NCBI RefSeq assembly: GCF_022447245.1
Contig: NZ_JAKVBC010000004.1
Span: 171,324-235,323, forward strand
Source of the DNA: Kordia sp.
GTDB taxonomy: Bacteria; Bacteroidota; Bacteroidia; Flavobacteriales; Flavobacteriaceae
Length of the DNA stretch: 64,000 bases
Direction of reading: 5' to 3'
Shown here: positions 42,181-52,600 of the stretch, one piece after another
How the letters are laid out: the number at the start of each line of letters is the position of its first letter
How positions within the stretch are numbered: position 1 is the stretch's first letter
The notes under the pieces: model-generated
What the model saw: the letters and a program-made list of their open reading frames with translations, nothing else
The model's database searches: none
What the model was told of the DNA's origin: nothing
Program-made: the position numbers and the translations under genes

Positions 42181-42601
42181 AACAGAAAACATACAAAAAG
42201 AGTTCCTAGGTTCAGGTTGGTCATTTCCTGTGACATTTTCTGCAGAAAATCATCAATTACAACTCACAAAGTATGAAACGAATATCAATGAAATGATCAA
42301 TTTGATCATGAAAACCACCTTTGGTGAACGCCCATTTTCGCCACAATTCGGCTCAGGTTTGCAGACGTTTTTCTTTAGAGATATGCGTCCCACATTACAA
42401 GGTGAAATTAGAGAAGCTGTCAAAACAGCACTTTTAAATAACGAACCTAGAATAAAAGTACTCGCTGTACAGGTAGCTTTTGCAGATTTACAAGACGGTT
42501 TGGTAGAAGTAACTATCGATTATATCTACAATCAAACCAATACTAGACACAATTATGTGTATCCTTTCTACATAAAAGAAGGAACCAATTTACAACGATA
42601 A
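42173..42601 (+). CDS. gp25-like baseplate wedge protein (Pvc9-like)
   Basis: This encodes 142 residues, starting at a GTG that overlaps the PAAR stop. A later ATG would remove the N-terminal strand. The gp25/GPW core shows MIMKTTFGERPFSP-like sequence (INLIMKTTFGERPFSPQFGS) and then LLNNEPRIKVLAVQVAF. It nucleates sheath assembly in the baseplate. The next baseplate gene follows after 3 bases. Confidence 0.92.
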   Translation: MDRTENIQKEFLGSGWSFPVTFSAENHQLQLTKYETNINEMINLIMKTTFGERPFSPQFGSGLQTFFFRDMRPTLQGEIREAVKTALLNNEPRIKVLAVQVAFADLQDGLVEVTIDYIYNQTNTRHNYVYPFYIKEGTNLQR

Positions 42602-42604
42602 TAC

Positions 42605-45600
42605 ATGAGTCAATTCGATCAATATATAGCAATGCTTTCACTAGAAAAATCGCTAGTGCCAAGTGCTAGTTTGTTGGATAGCAGAACGGAAACTGACAAC
42701 TTACGTTTGCTAGCTGAATTTGCCTCGTTGTTTAATTTTTATGATCGAACAAATACTATCAATGGAAATTGGTCGCCATTTTTACTAAAAGATCCTGTTT
42801 TTTTAGTGGCTTCTATTTCCAAAACACCTTTTCAAAAAGCGTATTCGCTATTTATCAATACTTGTTTGCAATTGAAAAAAGTAATTTCAGACACTTCAAA
42901 AACTGATTTTATTTCCAATGCCTTTAATCAGCTTTTTGATCAACTGAGTTACATCTTTCAAGTCATAGAACGATGGACACATTATACGCAAGAATCTACA
43001 CTAGAATATAACTTAAAAACTTATATCATTAATAGTGTTAAAGATACGTATGGTTTAATATTATGGTCATTATTAGACTTACGAAAACAACTCTACAATT
43101 ACCAAAAATCGCCACATACTACACCAAATATTCCTGGTATTCAAAACGTAAATCAATATGCTTTTGAAGATTTTGACAAAAAAGTATGGAAAATAAACAA
43201 AGGACAAGAACCTTATTGGACTGTTTTAGGACTGCCAATGTCTCCATGCAAAGATGCACCAGAAGCAACGTGTTTTTACATCGAAAATCTTACACAAGAT
43301 AACTTGTATAATGCTTTATACAGTACAGGTAAAAAAGTATTTTCTTTTTATAGTAAATGTATCTCGTATGCTGATACTGAATTAACAACACTACAAGAAA
43401 CTCCTGGGAATTTTCCAGATACGATTCTACTAAGAACATTTACGAGTTTGTTAAAAATTTATCAGAAACAATTCAATTCGCTATCAAAAAAACATTTGAA
43501 TTTTTATTACGGTGATATTTTAAAACAATTTCCAAATAGTGTCACACCAGATACTGTATTTGCAAGTAGTATTTTGGCTAAAAAAACAACCACATTTCAA
43601 TTAGCAAAAAACACCATATTTACAGCTGGTGTAGATGCTGACAAACAACCAATTCTATTTGAAACTACTAACAAAGTTTCCTTAAATCCTGCTAAAATTG
43701 CAAATGCATACACAGTAGCTCAGACCGTTGTAAATAAGTATAATTCTGAATTGTATTTGCAAAAATTACCGCCTGTAAATGAAGTGAGTAAAGATGAAGA
43801 TGGCACTATAAAAACGTGGAAAACATTTGGCACACAATTACCACAAACCGAAGATTCCAAAACGATGGCAATGGCTTTTGGTTCGCCAATGTTGTATTTG
43901 ACAGAAGCAGAATCGCGAGTAATTACCTTAAACTTTACATTTTCGAGTTCCACATTCTCATCTATTCTTCAAGAGCAAACAAAATTCTATTTAAGCACTA
44001 AAAAAGCTTGGTTCGAAATCCCAAGAAATCAAGTAACACTCGATTTTACAACACCAAGCTTTACATTGCCAATGACGATTGATCGCAATTTAAAAATGAC
44101 CATTACATTGCTTCAAACTGATCCTGCAATTATAACATTTGCAAAAAATCCTGATGGATATACCAGTGAATGGCCTTTGTTTAAAATGCTCTTTTCTGAA
44201 TTTGAAGAACTGGCAAATCCACCACAAATAAAAACCTTGTCTATTGATGTTGAGGTTAATGGCTTGCAAAATTTTCAACTGTATAATGATTTTGGACAAC
44301 TCAATCCTAAAAAGCCATTTCAATTATTGGGTGCAGCGCCAAAAGTAAGCCAGAGTTTTATGATTGGAAATGCAGAAGTATTTAGCAAACCTGTGCAAGA
44401 TATAGAGTTTTCGTTGACATGGAATCCGTTTGATCCTGATTTTGATTTTGCCCCCTATTATGAAGCTTACAATAACTACCTAAATGGAGCATATTCTGGA
44501 AGTACAATTTATACCAATGAACTTGCTTCATTGATAAAAAGTATTACCAATTCTCAAGATGCTTTTTACAGAGACGTCACCAAATCGAAAGAAAAATTAT
44601 TCAAACGTGTTTTGCGCAAAAGCAAAGTAGATGATGCCGTAACATTGATTCAAAAAAATCAAACGGATCTCAAGGACATGGTAGATAAACAAGCTAAAAA
44701 ATTAGACAAAAAATCTGATGAAGCAGGTACACTTATTTCCGATATCAAAGATCTCAATAACGAGATGCTTACTTCAATTACTGATATTCAAAATACCTTG
44801 ATAACGGACATGCAAACTGCCAAAAAAATAGACAAAGATACGGTAGACACTGCTAAAACAAATATCAAAAACGAAATAGACACTACTAAAAAAGTTGTTG
44901 CTGACAAAATAGTAGAAGCTGAAAATAAAGCACTTTCAACTAACATTCAAGAGAAAAAATCACTACTCAAAAAAATTAGAGGATTTTTAGGTTCAGATAA
45001 AAAAACAGGATTAACGACTGACACTACCAATACATTCCAATTTTCAAACACTTCCTTTTTGGTAGATTTTCAACATTTAAAAAATGGTGTTTGGGAAGAT
45101 TTTAACACTATAGTTAACGGGGAAACGGTTTCTTCTAGTACAGAAGAAAATTTGTTCTTTTTGTCTACAACAAATACAACTACGATTCCTTCATCACGAA
45201 CGTTTGATTTTTCAGGAATGAATCTTGATCCAGTAACCGTTGATCCTACATTGCAACAACAACCTTTGCAACTTACAAATAAAACAACAGCTGGTTTTTT
45301 AAAAATGAAACTCACTGAACCAATCTATGGTTTTGGAACTGAATTATATGCAAAAGTGGTACAAGCTATTGCCTTATTTAATGCTGAAATCATCGCTGAA
45401 AAAATAAAAAACTCAAGTGATGGACAAGATTTAGTCTCTCCTGCAAATATTCCATTTATTCCAATGGTCTGTGCTTTTGAAGGAAATTATACAGCTTCTG
45501 TGAGTTATGATTTTTCTAACAATGCACAAAGCTATCCGCTTCAATGCTTTTACAATACGCCTTTTGAAAATTACAAAGTGTATGACACAAGCTTAGAAGA

Positions 45601-46840
45601 AAAAATCTGCACTAAAAATACCACTTTTGGAAGCTCACCGGCAAGAGATGAAAACGGAAATATCATTCCATTGACAGCAATCCCGTTAGTGCCAACATTT
45701 GCTTCTAAAGGACAACTATATTTAGAATTACAAGATATGATTGTGCCTGCTAAAGTGAGTTTTTATTTTGAACTGGCACGTGCATATACAGAAAAGGTAC
45801 TTACTACAAAAGATGTGAGTTATGCTTACTTGAGTACAGATGGATGGAAAACACTGACTTCTATTGAAGATAGTACAAATAATTTTACCTGCTCAGGAAT
45901 TATAACAATTAACATTCCAGACGATATTGCAACAGAACATATAACAATAGCAGGAAACAACTGTTGGATTGCTATTGGAACGACCAACAATCCTGACAGT
46001 TTCCCAGAAACTTCATTTTTAGACACTAACGGATTTACATTACAACGCATTATTGCTAAGAATGATTATTCAACCACAATACCACAAATTGCCGCGAATG
46101 TAATTACAACACCACAAACTGCCATTCCACAAATTGGAGCTACAATACAACCGTTTCCTTCATTTGGCGGAAAAGCTGCAGAAACAAATGCGCACATGAA
46201 TTCGCGCGTGAGTACGCGTTTAAAAACGAAAAATCGATTGGTGACAATGGACGATTATTTTAATACCATCCGATTGGAATTTCAGGAAGTATACTATTCC
46301 AAATCAATCTATAAAAAATCATCAAATCAAGTATGTACTTATGTCGTAAAAAGAGTCGTAGACGCTAGTGATTCAAATGCTTTTGTGCCACTTTTAAGCG
46401 AATGCTACGAACTAGATATTCAAAAATATATTACTGAACGCGTTTCTTCTTTTATAAATATAGCAGTAGAGAATTTTGAATTGAATTATGTAAAAATCAC
46501 AGGCGATATTCAAGTACAACAAGACGAAGATGTTACTACTGTAGAAAAGGAAGTCAATGACGGAATCAATATTTTTCTGTCTCCTTGGATTACCAGTGCG
46601 CAATCTCAATTGACTATTGATAGCGGATTAAATACAGCACAACTTGCAGCATTCATCAATACGTACGATAGCATTTTAGAAATCAACAGTTTGTCATTTC
46701 AAATAGGCACAAAAGATTTTAGCACTGGAAATATTACGTATCAAGCAAGTACACAAGAAGTTTCACAAATAGATGGTGCCATTCTAGTTCCATCTTTAAA
46801 TAACACCACAAAAAACAGTTTAATCAAGTACCATTTATGA
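42605..46840 (+). CDS. Large baseplate protein (Pvc11/gpJ-like) with coiled-coil insertion
   Basis: This encodes 1411 residues. The C-terminal third has baseplate J-like features, for example SRVSTRLKTKNRLVTMDDYF, then EFQEVYYSKSIYK and the late segment INTYDSILEINSLSFQIG. The middle contains an unusual Lys/Asp/Thr-rich helix from about 640 to 800 (LISDIKDLNNEMLTSITDIQ, KIDKDTVDTAKTNIKNEID). This looks like a coiled coil inserted between beta domains. The protein forms the main wedge of the baseplate. It overlaps the next wedge gene by 4 bases. Confidence 0.87.
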   Translation: MSQFDQYIAMLSLEKSLVPSASLLDSRTETDNLRLLAEFASLFNFYDRTNTINGNWSPFLLKDPVFLVASISKTPFQKAYSLFINTCLQLKKVISDTSKTDFISNAFNQLFDQLSYIFQVIERWTHYTQESTLEYNLKTYIINSVKDTYGLILWSLLDLRKQLYNYQKSPHTTPNIPGIQNVNQYAFEDFDKKVWKINKGQEPYWTVLGLPMSPCKDAPEATCFYIENLTQDNLYNALYSTGKKVFSFYSKCISYADTELTTLQETPGNFPDTILLRTFTSLLKIYQKQFNSLSKKHLNFYYGDILKQFPNSVTPDTVFASSILAKKTTTFQLAKNTIFTAGVDADKQPILFETTNKVSLNPAKIANAYTVAQTVVNKYNSELYLQKLPPVNEVSKDEDGTIKTWKTFGTQLPQTEDSKTMAMAFGSPMLYLTEAESRVITLNFTFSSSTFSSILQEQTKFYLSTKKAWFEIPRNQVTLDFTTPSFTLPMTIDRNLKMTITLLQTDPAIITFAKNPDGYTSEWPLFKMLFSEFEELANPPQIKTLSIDVEVNGLQNFQLYNDFGQLNPKKPFQLLGAAPKVSQSFMIGNAEVFSKPVQDIEFSLTWNPFDPDFDFAPYYEAYNNYLNGAYSGSTIYTNELASLIKSITNSQDAFYRDVTKSKEKLFKRVLRKSKVDDAVTLIQKNQTDLKDMVDKQAKKLDKKSDEAGTLISDIKDLNNEMLTSITDIQNTLITDMQTAKKIDKDTVDTAKTNIKNEIDTTKKVVADKIVEAENKALSTNIQEKKSLLKKIRGFLGSDKKTGLTTDTTNTFQFSNTSFLVDFQHLKNGVWEDFNTIVNGETVSSSTEENLFFLSTTNTTTIPSSRTFDFSGMNLDPVTVDPTLQQQPLQLTNKTTAGFLKMKLTEPIYGFGTELYAKVVQAIALFNAEIIAEKIKNSSDGQDLVSPANIPFIPMVCAFEGNYTASVSYDFSNNAQSYPLQCFYNTPFENYKVYDTSLEEKICTKNTTFGSSPARDENGNIIPLTAIPLVPTFASKGQLYLELQDMIVPAKVSFYFELARAYTEKVLTTKDVSYAYLSTDGWKTLTSIEDSTNNFTCSGIITINIPDDIATEHITIAGNNCWIAIGTTNNPDSFPETSFLDTNGFTLQRIIAKNDYSTTIPQIAANVITTPQTAIPQIGATIQPFPSFGGKAAETNAHMNSRVSTRLKTKNRLVTMDDYFNTIRLEFQEVYYSKSIYKKSSNQVCTYVVKRVVDASDSNAFVPLLSECYELDIQKYITERVSSFINIAVENFELNYVKITGDIQVQQDEDVTTVEKEVNDGINIFLSPWITSAQSQLTIDSGLNTAQLAAFINTYDSILEINSLSFQIGTKDFSTGNITYQASTQEVSQIDGAILVPSLNNTTKNSLIKYHL

Positions 46841-49692
46841 CACAGGAAAACTACATAATAGATGCGCAACTTCCTTTGGAGCTTGATTTTAAAGCACTGA
46901 AAGCAGCAGGCTTTGCATATATCCAAAAACACAGTAGTACCGAATGGACCAACTTAAATCCAAGCGATCCTGGTGTGACCATTTTGGAACAACTCTGCTA
47001 TGCGTTTACCGAATTGGGATATTGTGCCAATTTTTCAATGAAAGATATTTTGACACAAGAAAGTGGTGATTTAACTGTGGATAATCAATTCTATTTACCA
47101 CAAAACATTTTAACTACGTCACCAATTACTATTGATGACTATATAAAATATGTGATTGATCAAGTTCCTAGTGTAAAAAATGTAATCATTACACCTATTT
47201 CGCTAAAATTTCCTTTTGTAAGCGGTATTTACGAAGTGTATTTATTGTTGAATCCTAATTACGACGATCCAACCGTAATTAATTCTCCTGAAACAGAAGC
47301 TTTTTTTGTATTGAATAGTTGTAGAAACGTAAGCGAGTTGTTTTTAAAACCACAAATACTTGTCAAAAAAGAATACATAATTAGTGGCAAACTTGCGTTA
47401 GAATCTGGATACGATTTGCATACCGTTTTACCTAAAATCATGCAATCAATCACAGATTATATTTTCCCAGATGTTGTACAAACAGGTTATGATAAACTAA
47501 AGGAAGAAGGCAAAAAAACAAATGAAATTTTCAATGGTCCAAGCTTAAATAATGGCTGGATTTCCATGGAAAGTATTCAACCCAAAAAAGATACAATTCA
47601 AGCATTTGAAATCACCAAACTAATTCAAGGAATAGAAGGTGTACAAACTATTTCTGGAGTTTCGTTTACATATAACGACACAACTTCTACAACAGCAACT
47701 TGCGCTACAAATGAAATCTTGACGTTCAATTTTTCCCAGTCTTTTTTAAATAATGCCAGCAATACTAGTTTTCAAATAAGCTCACAAGGAAAAGACCTAA
47801 ATGCATCGTTAAATACTTCTCTATTGGATGAATTGGCAAACATGCAGCAAAAAAGTTCAGAAATCAATGAAGTCGCTGCTGTACAAATAGCGCCAAAACT
47901 TCCATCGGGAAAATATAGAGATATTACGAGTTATTACTCTATTCAAAATACATTTCCAGAATCGTATGCCGTAGGTTTAAATGCTACCAATGACAATACA
48001 CCAACTTATCAAGTAGCACAATCGCGCCAGCTAAAAGGATATTTGAGTTTATTTGATCAAATGTTGAGCAATCAATTTGCACAATTGGCAAATATTGACA
48101 AACTATTTTCCTTCAAAAACGCAATCACAGGAAGTCCTGCGGATCTGGAACATTTTAACAATATCAAGAATGCGGAAGAAAAAGCAAACCCAAAGTATCC
48201 TGTTCCGTTTGAAGTATTTTCGCCTACCTATTTTTACCAATCTTTATACGGAAGTGTTCCAAATATAGAGCCGCTTTTACGAAACAACAACATTTTTAAA
48301 TTTGGACCAATCTCAGAATCTGATGCTACATTAGCACATAATAATTGGTTGTCGTATCAAGACGATCCATATAATTCATACATGTATGGCTTGTTGATGA
48401 TTAATGAAGATGATGGTGTAAATTTACAACGTAGAGACAATTTACTCGATCATTTGTTAGCAAGACATGGCGAATCGCCTTTGGTCATAAATACACTCAT
48501 ATATGGAACTGTATATTCAGGTGATGTTTTAAAAGATCGTGTCATTATTAAAAGTCTGTATTTACAGAACTTAACACCTTTATCGTACAATCGTGCGAAA
48601 GCATATCACAATATCGGAGCTACTAAATTGAATGCTTTCATTTTAGAAATTACACCTGAATTAATTGATCAATTAAGCAAAACGAATTCTGCCGAAACTT
48701 TAGCAGACTTGCAACTAAAATTAGCAGATCTTTTTGGCGAATCGCAGCAAAAAATTGAAACTGCAAAAGCAGCATATCGTGCTAAAAAAGAATTGCACAA
48801 AATCTTAACACAAACCTATAAAAAGAATGGTGTTTTTGATATAGCACGCATTAATAATGAAGAAGCAATCTCTCAGCAAGATACTTTAGACTATATAATG
48901 CTCTCGCTAAAATTAGGTATGTTGTTGACACTAAAACCATTTTATGTCAATTTCATACAAGGTGTTTTAGATTTGGATCCCGAAACTACCAGGCAAGACA
49001 AACTTTCAAAGCTATATCAACAAAGCGACATGGCATTATGGTTAATTACCGAACGTAAAGGTATGATTGCCATTGAAACAAACTTGCTATTACAATCGGG
49101 AAGTTTTCAAGTACACATTAAAGAACATACAATATCAAATACGTTTTATCGCTTAGATACGAGGTTAAATTATCATGATTTTGTCACGCTTTCTATAAAA
49201 TTGAACACCATGCAATCTCAAGATATTCAAAGCTATTTAACGAGTATAAATTCAACATATACACTCACAAAAATAGAAAGTACAGATATTAAAAATGCAG
49301 ACTTTACAGCTATTGAAAATACAGGATATTCATGGACAGCTAATGTTGATTGGAATGGTGAAAATACCATGTATATCACAGATGCATTTTTAGAAAACAC
49401 ATTGCTTTGGATTTTCCCAATTTACATTCCAGAACTCATCGCTTCTGATTGGCAACATCGCCTTTCCTTCTTTATGGAAAGTCAATTGCCTATTCAAGTG
49501 ACCACAAATCCGATGTATGCAACCCATGACGATTTAAAAACCTTAATTCCACAATATGTGGATTGGTATAATGCAAATATTTACAACGCAAAAACAGGAA
49601 CTATAGACGAAGAAAACATCATCACAAACGCTGCAAAATTAATTGCAACACTGCTACAAATTTCTAAAAACACACTGCCAACAAATGCATAG
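46837..49692 (+). CDS. Large baseplate wedge protein (Pvc12-like)
   Basis: This encodes 951 residues. The N-terminus has ADPGVTI-type sequence (TNLNPSDPGVTILEQLCYAF), typical of the Pvc12/gp6-like wedge. Further marks are RQLKGYLSLFDQMLSNQFAQ and RRDNLLDHLLARHGE, both common in Bacteroidetes Pvc12 proteins. Together with the Pvc11-like protein it builds the baseplate ring. The stop overlaps the start of the tape-measure gene by 8 bases. Confidence 0.9.
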   Translation: MTQENYIIDAQLPLELDFKALKAAGFAYIQKHSSTEWTNLNPSDPGVTILEQLCYAFTELGYCANFSMKDILTQESGDLTVDNQFYLPQNILTTSPITIDDYIKYVIDQVPSVKNVIITPISLKFPFVSGIYEVYLLLNPNYDDPTVINSPETEAFFVLNSCRNVSELFLKPQILVKKEYIISGKLALESGYDLHTVLPKIMQSITDYIFPDVVQTGYDKLKEEGKKTNEIFNGPSLNNGWISMESIQPKKDTIQAFEITKLIQGIEGVQTISGVSFTYNDTTSTTATCATNEILTFNFSQSFLNNASNTSFQISSQGKDLNASLNTSLLDELANMQQKSSEINEVAAVQIAPKLPSGKYRDITSYYSIQNTFPESYAVGLNATNDNTPTYQVAQSRQLKGYLSLFDQMLSNQFAQLANIDKLFSFKNAITGSPADLEHFNNIKNAEEKANPKYPVPFEVFSPTYFYQSLYGSVPNIEPLLRNNNIFKFGPISESDATLAHNNWLSYQDDPYNSYMYGLLMINEDDGVNLQRRDNLLDHLLARHGESPLVINTLIYGTVYSGDVLKDRVIIKSLYLQNLTPLSYNRAKAYHNIGATKLNAFILEITPELIDQLSKTNSAETLADLQLKLADLFGESQQKIETAKAAYRAKKELHKILTQTYKKNGVFDIARINNEEAISQQDTLDYIMLSLKLGMLLTLKPFYVNFIQGVLDLDPETTRQDKLSKLYQQSDMALWLITERKGMIAIETNLLLQSGSFQVHIKEHTISNTFYRLDTRLNYHDFVTLSIKLNTMQSQDIQSYLTSINSTYTLTKIESTDIKNADFTAIENTGYSWTANVDWNGENTMYITDAFLENTLLWIFPIYIPELIASDWQHRLSFFMESQLPIQVTTNPMYATHDDLKTLIPQYVDWYNANIYNAKTGTIDEENIITNAAKLIATLLQISKNTLPTNA

Positions 49693-52600
49693 TCAAGGAG
49701 CACATATCATCACACGTTGTCAATGGGATACTGCATTCGATTCCAAAAATCTTGCGCATCAATTACAAATGGATATTAGCGCGTGGAGTGCGTATAAAAT
49801 GAAACGCATCATCAATCGTGTGTTTGATAGCATTTGTCCACAAGGTCAAACCTTAAAAATTCGAAAACTGGCAGTGGACTTGGGCTCAGTTACGTATGAA
49901 AACATGCTCAGTGAACTTCCATTACGTTTGGAAGAAGCGTTGCGAAATGCTTTGTACGACTTGATCATGTATCCTAAAAATGGAGACAAAACCTTAGAAA
50001 TTGTTCATGAAGACATTGCGCAAATCAATGTATTACGCGATTTCTTGGTACAAGGAATGTTACCGTGGAATTATCAAGAAGCTTATGGAACGGCAGTTCA
50101 AATTATGCGTTTGCAGTTGATTAACAATCGCTTAGGCGTTATAAAAATGATTCAAGAAATTGGTATTTCGCAAAATGTTCGCAAGCGTATTGCTTGGCAA
50201 TTTCCAGATATCACCGTAAAAAAAATAATTGCAGGATTGGAACCAAACAATCATCAGCAGATTATTAATTTTTCGGATGAATTCATCAAGGTTCAGGAAA
50301 AAGAGACGATTGTTCAAACTAGCACAAATGATCTTAAGAAAAATATTTGGTTGTGGATTTTAAACTACCTATTCACAGAACGCGGAACCATTTTTAACCG
50401 AGTTGCTTTTGTAAAAAGTACTGTGGAACAAATGGCAAGTCATTTCAATATTTCTTATGATTCTATGATTGAATTGATTGAAGAAGCGATAGAACGTGCT
50501 AACGAATATTCTCAGGTAGATAATGGTTTAATCGCAATTTTAAAATTATTATCTAAAGAATTATACAACACTTCTTTTTCAAAAGTAAAAACCGCGAAAC
50601 TAAAAGAAAATTTCTGGCTCAAAGCTGAAACCTATTTTAATACAGCTTCCGCTAGAAGTAATAATATACAGAAAAATGAATTTAATGAATTGGTGATCAA
50701 TTTATCAAAAGTAGATGCAGCTCGTTTTCAAAAAATTATGCTTAATGTAGATCAAAAGCCATCTACTTGGAAAGCAATTTTGAAAGATTTGATTCCTGCT
50801 GCTGTAGAACGTTTATTCATTGTATTGTCACCTTCTCTATCTAAAAATGTATTGACTCAAATTTCATTTTTAGCAAAACTTCCACAAACAAATCAAGTAA
50901 AGGTGGATATTTTGGACTTGTATACATTCGGAATTACCTTTTGTATTGCACATCAAAGCACATCTGTTACAAAAAATACATTCTTAGATTTTATCATAGA
51001 AAAACTTGCCATACAGCAGCGACAAAGCAAGCTTATTATTTTAGATCATTTTGTGACATCAAACAGCTTCAACATACAAAAGACAACGAGTTTTATTCCA
51101 CTATTTAAAGAACTAAATACGCTGTATCAAAAAGAAATTACACGCACTAAAATATATACTTCAGAAACGGCATTGCAACAAATTATTGCACATTATATTG
51201 CAGAAATTGAACAACAAGGAAGCACAACACATAGCATACAACAACTAGAAAAAACAGTGCAAAAATGGATTACGGCTTCACCAGTAAAGTTTTGGAATAA
51301 TGTTCAGCAATTAGAAAAAACGCCAAAAGTAAGCATTCATATTTCAGCATTAGTCTCTGCATACGGAACAGCTCGTTTCTTAAAAACTGTTCAACCAGAA
51401 ATATATACGGTGTTGACAAAAGTGCAGCAAATCATAGAAACATTAATTGCCCAAAAAGCCAAAAAAGCAAGTGCATTACATGCTATCAAAAGTATATTGA
51501 TCGTTTCAGGTTTTGAAGTTCTTTGGAAGCATCCAACATCAAATGCATCCGTATTCTTTGCAAAGCTTTTACAATACTTAACACGACAAGAAACGACTAT
51601 CCAAATTACGAAAACAGACATTCAGGAAGTGATTAAGTTGATCTTGAAAACACGAAAAATCAGAACTCTTTCATGGTCGGCTCGTGAGTTTGTTACAATT
51701 GAAAAGCAGTACATAAAGTATATTTCTCAAACACCGTTGGAAGAACTTTTAAGTTTAGTACAAACATCAAATCAACAAGCAAAAGTTGCCAAAAATATTT
51801 TGAAATTGATACGTGCCAAAAAAATAACTTCACGTGAATTCAAAGCCAACGAAGCAACGCTTATTTCCTATCTCGTTGCAAACGGCGTACAAATTCGCAC
51901 ACGTTTGATTACTAACTTTTACACACAAATTACGCGTACAAAAACTAGCTTTAATACCACACAAATCAAATCGATATTACACGAATTATTTTGGCAAACA
52001 TTGGTAGAATATCAAACACATCGTGGAAACGAACGCCGTTTTGAAACACTTTACGAAGAAATGGTCCTACAGACATTTCCAACGATAAAAGCAACTGCAA
52101 AAAAAGCGGTGAAACCTGTATCAAAAACAAAACCGATTACTGCTGAAATTCAAACTTTACAATTACCGTATCGCATTTCGGTGGTAGCATTGTTTGAAGC
52201 CGTTCGTACACATATAACAACGACCAATATTACTGTTGAAATTGCGAAAAAAACCTATACTTTCTCTGAAATAATCATGGTTGCATTAGAGACATCGCCA
52301 GCAAAAGTTCGCAGTATTATTCAGGAAACAACAATTGTGAAAAAACAGTTGCAGTTTTTCAATGAAGCTATCAAATTTGAAGCATTTATTGTGTTCCATG
52401 CAAATGATACTTCTAGCGCACAATCGGAAACTTTTAAAGCAATACACACCTTATTTAGCATTGCAAAACAACTTGGAAACTCGAAAATAATCAACACCTT
52501 ACAAATCATTTTTTGGAAACAAGTCATTGCAATTATCAAAGGAAAAACTGCTACAAAAATAAGTGTCGAATTTCTTACAAAAACCACATTTGATGCACTT

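Noticed and set aside
49643..49684. TTG start of the tape-measure gene
   Set aside because: It would lie inside the Pvc12-like gene and add residues not found in the family; the ATG at 49685 gives the normal short overlap.
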